This document shows positions 62,584-64,000 of a DNA stretch of 64,000 nt, piece after piece. A model generated the notes under the pieces. The model did no database searches, was not told the DNA's origin, and saw only the letters and a list, made by a program, of their open reading frames with translations. Source of the stretch: CAVPDE01 sp964580575 (lineage in GTDB: Bacteria; Desulfobacterota; DSM-4660; Desulfatiglandales; HGW-15); assembly GCA_964580575.1 (NCBI GenBank), contig CAZOLJ010000001.1:1-64000 (forward strand), in the 5' to 3' direction. Within the stretch, counting starts at the first letter, position 1. Each line of letters opens with the position of its first letter. The position numbers and the translations under genes are program-made.

Positions 62584-63939
62584 ATGACACAAATCCCCAC
62601 GAGATCGTCCTGGGTGACCCTTTTTGTTCTCGCGTGCATCTTGGTCTTCGGACTCTATTTGAGGATCGGAGCGGCCACGGGGACGGTCGTGATCAACCCC
62701 TTGAGGGCTGATGCAGCGGACTACTTCGTGTATTCCTACAATCTTCGCTACAAACACACCTATTCCCGGGAGACGGGCAAGATGGAAGATCTCCACTCAC
62801 CTGTCCGGCCGGATAGCCTTCGCTCCCCCGGATACCCTTTGTTCCTCGCCTTGTTCATCGACGGCCTCTCCGTGGACTCGTTCGTTCACAAAGTGGTCAC
62901 TGCCCAAGCGGTCCTGAGTTCCATCGCCATCCTCGTGGCCTTCCTGCTTTTCAGGAGCTTTCTGTCCCATGTTTGGGCTCTAGCCGCTTCTCTGCTCGTT
63001 GCCGTAAGCCCTCACCTCATCGTGGCGAACAGCTACATCCTTACCGAAGCCCTCTTCTGTTTCACGCTGACCGTGACGGTCTGGCTGACCGGCTTTCTCC
63101 GTTCTAAGCCGTCCTGGTGGCTGACACTTGGTCTAGGACTCCTCATGGGTCTCGCCAGCCTGGTCAGGCCGAGCCTTCAGTTTTTCCCTCTTCTTTTCGC
63201 TTTTTTCCTCGTCTTTCAATTCGGTTGGCGCAGAGGGGGCAAACTGGCCGCGACGGCCCTAATAGGGTTCTCATTGTCGCTTTCACCCTGGATCATTCGG
63301 AACATGCACATTTTGGGCGTTTCGGGCGACAAAACGCTCATGATCAATTTTCTGCATCACGGCATGTACCCCGACTTCACCTACGACAACGTCAAGGAAA
63401 GCAGAGGATTCCCCTATCGCTACGATCCCAGATCCTCTGAGATCAGCCGCGACCTCCCATCTGTTCTGAGGGAAATCTCGAACCGGTTCGAAAAAGATCC
63501 CATCACGCATCTTCACTGGTTTCTTGTCGGAAAACCCGTTGCCTTCTGGTCTTGGAACACGGTTCAAGGCGTAGGAGACGCCTTTGTCTATCCTGTGTCC
63601 CGGTCCCCCTACTTCCATGCCCCCTTTTTCAAGTGGAGCCACCACCTCATGCACGCCCTGCATTGGCCGCTAGTCATCCTCGCCTTATTCGGCACCCTGG
63701 TGGTCTGGTTACCCTTGTCAAGGATAGGCATAGAGGACGGCGCTGTCCTCACTGCAAGGGTTACATCGCTTTTGCTGATTTACTACACGGCGCTCCATGT
63801 CATCGGTGCCCCATTTCCCAGGTACTCTATACCCCTTCGCCCCTTTCTTTACGGCCTCGCCTTTTTTCCTCCGTACCTTCTGACCTTCGCCCTGACAGGC
63901 CATTTCCGCGATCGAGTCAAGCAATTTCCATCTTCATGA
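62584..63939 (+). CDS. Membrane glycosyltransferase, GT39/PMT-like
   Basis: 451 residues from ATG 62584 (AGAGGCTT upstream), about 10-12 membrane segments. The first outward loop has an acidic pair (PLRADAADYFVY), as in lipid-phosphate-sugar mannosyl- or arabinosyl-transferases, and RSPGYPLFLALFIDG after it is typical of this group. A soluble loop (about 275-330, HGMYPDFTYDNVKESRGFPY) lies between membrane segments. It probably moves a sugar from a polyprenyl carrier to a surface glycan or protein. The 27 in-frame residues upstream look non-coding. Confidence 0.82.
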   Translation: MTQIPTRSSWVTLFVLACILVFGLYLRIGAATGTVVINPLRADAADYFVYSYNLRYKHTYSRETGKMEDLHSPVRPDSLRSPGYPLFLALFIDGLSVDSFVHKVVTAQAVLSSIAILVAFLLFRSFLSHVWALAASLLVAVSPHLIVANSYILTEALFCFTLTVTVWLTGFLRSKPSWWLTLGLGLLMGLASLVRPSLQFFPLLFAFFLVFQFGWRRGGKLAATALIGFSLSLSPWIIRNMHILGVSGDKTLMINFLHHGMYPDFTYDNVKESRGFPYRYDPRSSEISRDLPSVLREISNRFEKDPITHLHWFLVGKPVAFWSWNTVQGVGDAFVYPVSRSPYFHAPFFKWSHHLMHALHWPLVILALFGTLVVWLPLSRIGIEDGAVLTARVTSLLLIYYTALHVIGAPFPRYSIPLRPFLYGLAFFPPYLLTFALTGHFRDRVKQFPSS

Positions 63940-64000
63940 TCTACCCGGCTGGGAGATTCGAGTTAAGAGTCGCTTGACAAAAAGTAATATTTCGAGTAAT
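63940..64000. other. Right edge, nothing recognised
   Basis: 61 bases after the glycosyltransferase stop. No motif seen. Confidence 0.3.

Overview
The window is a draft scaffold: a run of exactly 100 N at 15414-15513 marks a scaffolding gap. It looks like a chromosomal stretch from an anaerobic Desulfobacterota-type (deltaproteobacterial) bacterium, possibly metagenome-assembled. This assignment is inferred from gene content: two TRAP transporters, CoA-transferase, acetoacetyl-CoA and acyl-CoA enzymes, a GlcD/GlcD-like/GlcF lactate or glycolate oxidase set, a probable selenoprotein, a DVU0772-type small protein, and many intergenic palindromes. No rRNA, tRNA, CRISPR array, transposase or phage gene was seen.

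Layout. At 1-254 (minus) lies the start of a cytochrome c cut by the window edge. At 428-7915 (minus) is a response regulator, an SDR oxidoreductase with an altered catalytic Tyr, two small proteins, a DctPQM TRAP transporter, an orphan ABC-type binding protein and a 3-hydroxyacyl-CoA dehydrogenase. At 8349-9809 (plus) is a sigma-54 activator. At 10074-14625 (minus) are a fused CoA-transferase, a MaoC protein and acetoacetyl-CoA synthetase, which together suggest 3-hydroxybutyrate/acetoacetate use. At 14874-19365 (plus) are a truncated flavoprotein, the assembly gap and a second TRAP system with a Tat-exported binding protein. A second response regulator follows at 19585-20070.

From 20219 to 33314 is a 2-hydroxyacid block: a D-2-hydroxyacid dehydrogenase and a DUF559 cassette on minus, then iclR, a glyoxylate-carboligase-like enzyme, a LarA homologue, two FAD oxidase subunits, an iron-sulfur subunit and an oversized transketolase on plus. 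The likely theme is oxidation of glycolate, lactate or a related 2-hydroxyacid, with C2/C3 condensation of the product. An IclR-type palindrome next to iclR recurs upstream of the hydratase at 33430-34206, so they may share a regulon.

From 34532 to 46523 are small conserved proteins, a CoA-transferase/acetyltransferase fusion, a metallophosphoesterase, an internally deleted Old-Yellow-Enzyme pseudogene, a GAF-cyclase, a flavoprotein, a short UGA-containing thioredoxin-like gene (probable selenoprotein), an MFS transporter, a Tat-exported DUF362 protein, a lipoprotein and a YbaK deacylase. From 46698 to 63939 are an LEA-2 lipoprotein, a tandem pair of membrane-anchored dynamin-like GTPases, an ADP-forming acyl-CoA synthetase alpha-like protein, an AEC transporter, an M1 peptidase, a ChaN-type lipoprotein, a MoxR/VWA (NorQ-NorD-like) pair, rfbB-rfbA and a GT39-like membrane glycosyltransferase.

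The most unusual property is the density and variety of intergenic repeats. At least seven families of imperfect palindromes, several built of degenerate 7-12 nt microrepeats, fill many gaps between genes and in places supply the first codons, last codons or stop codon of genes. One family brackets a DUF559 endonuclease gene as inverted copies and also occurs close by as a similar pair with no gene between, which could be a full and an empty form of a small mobile unit.
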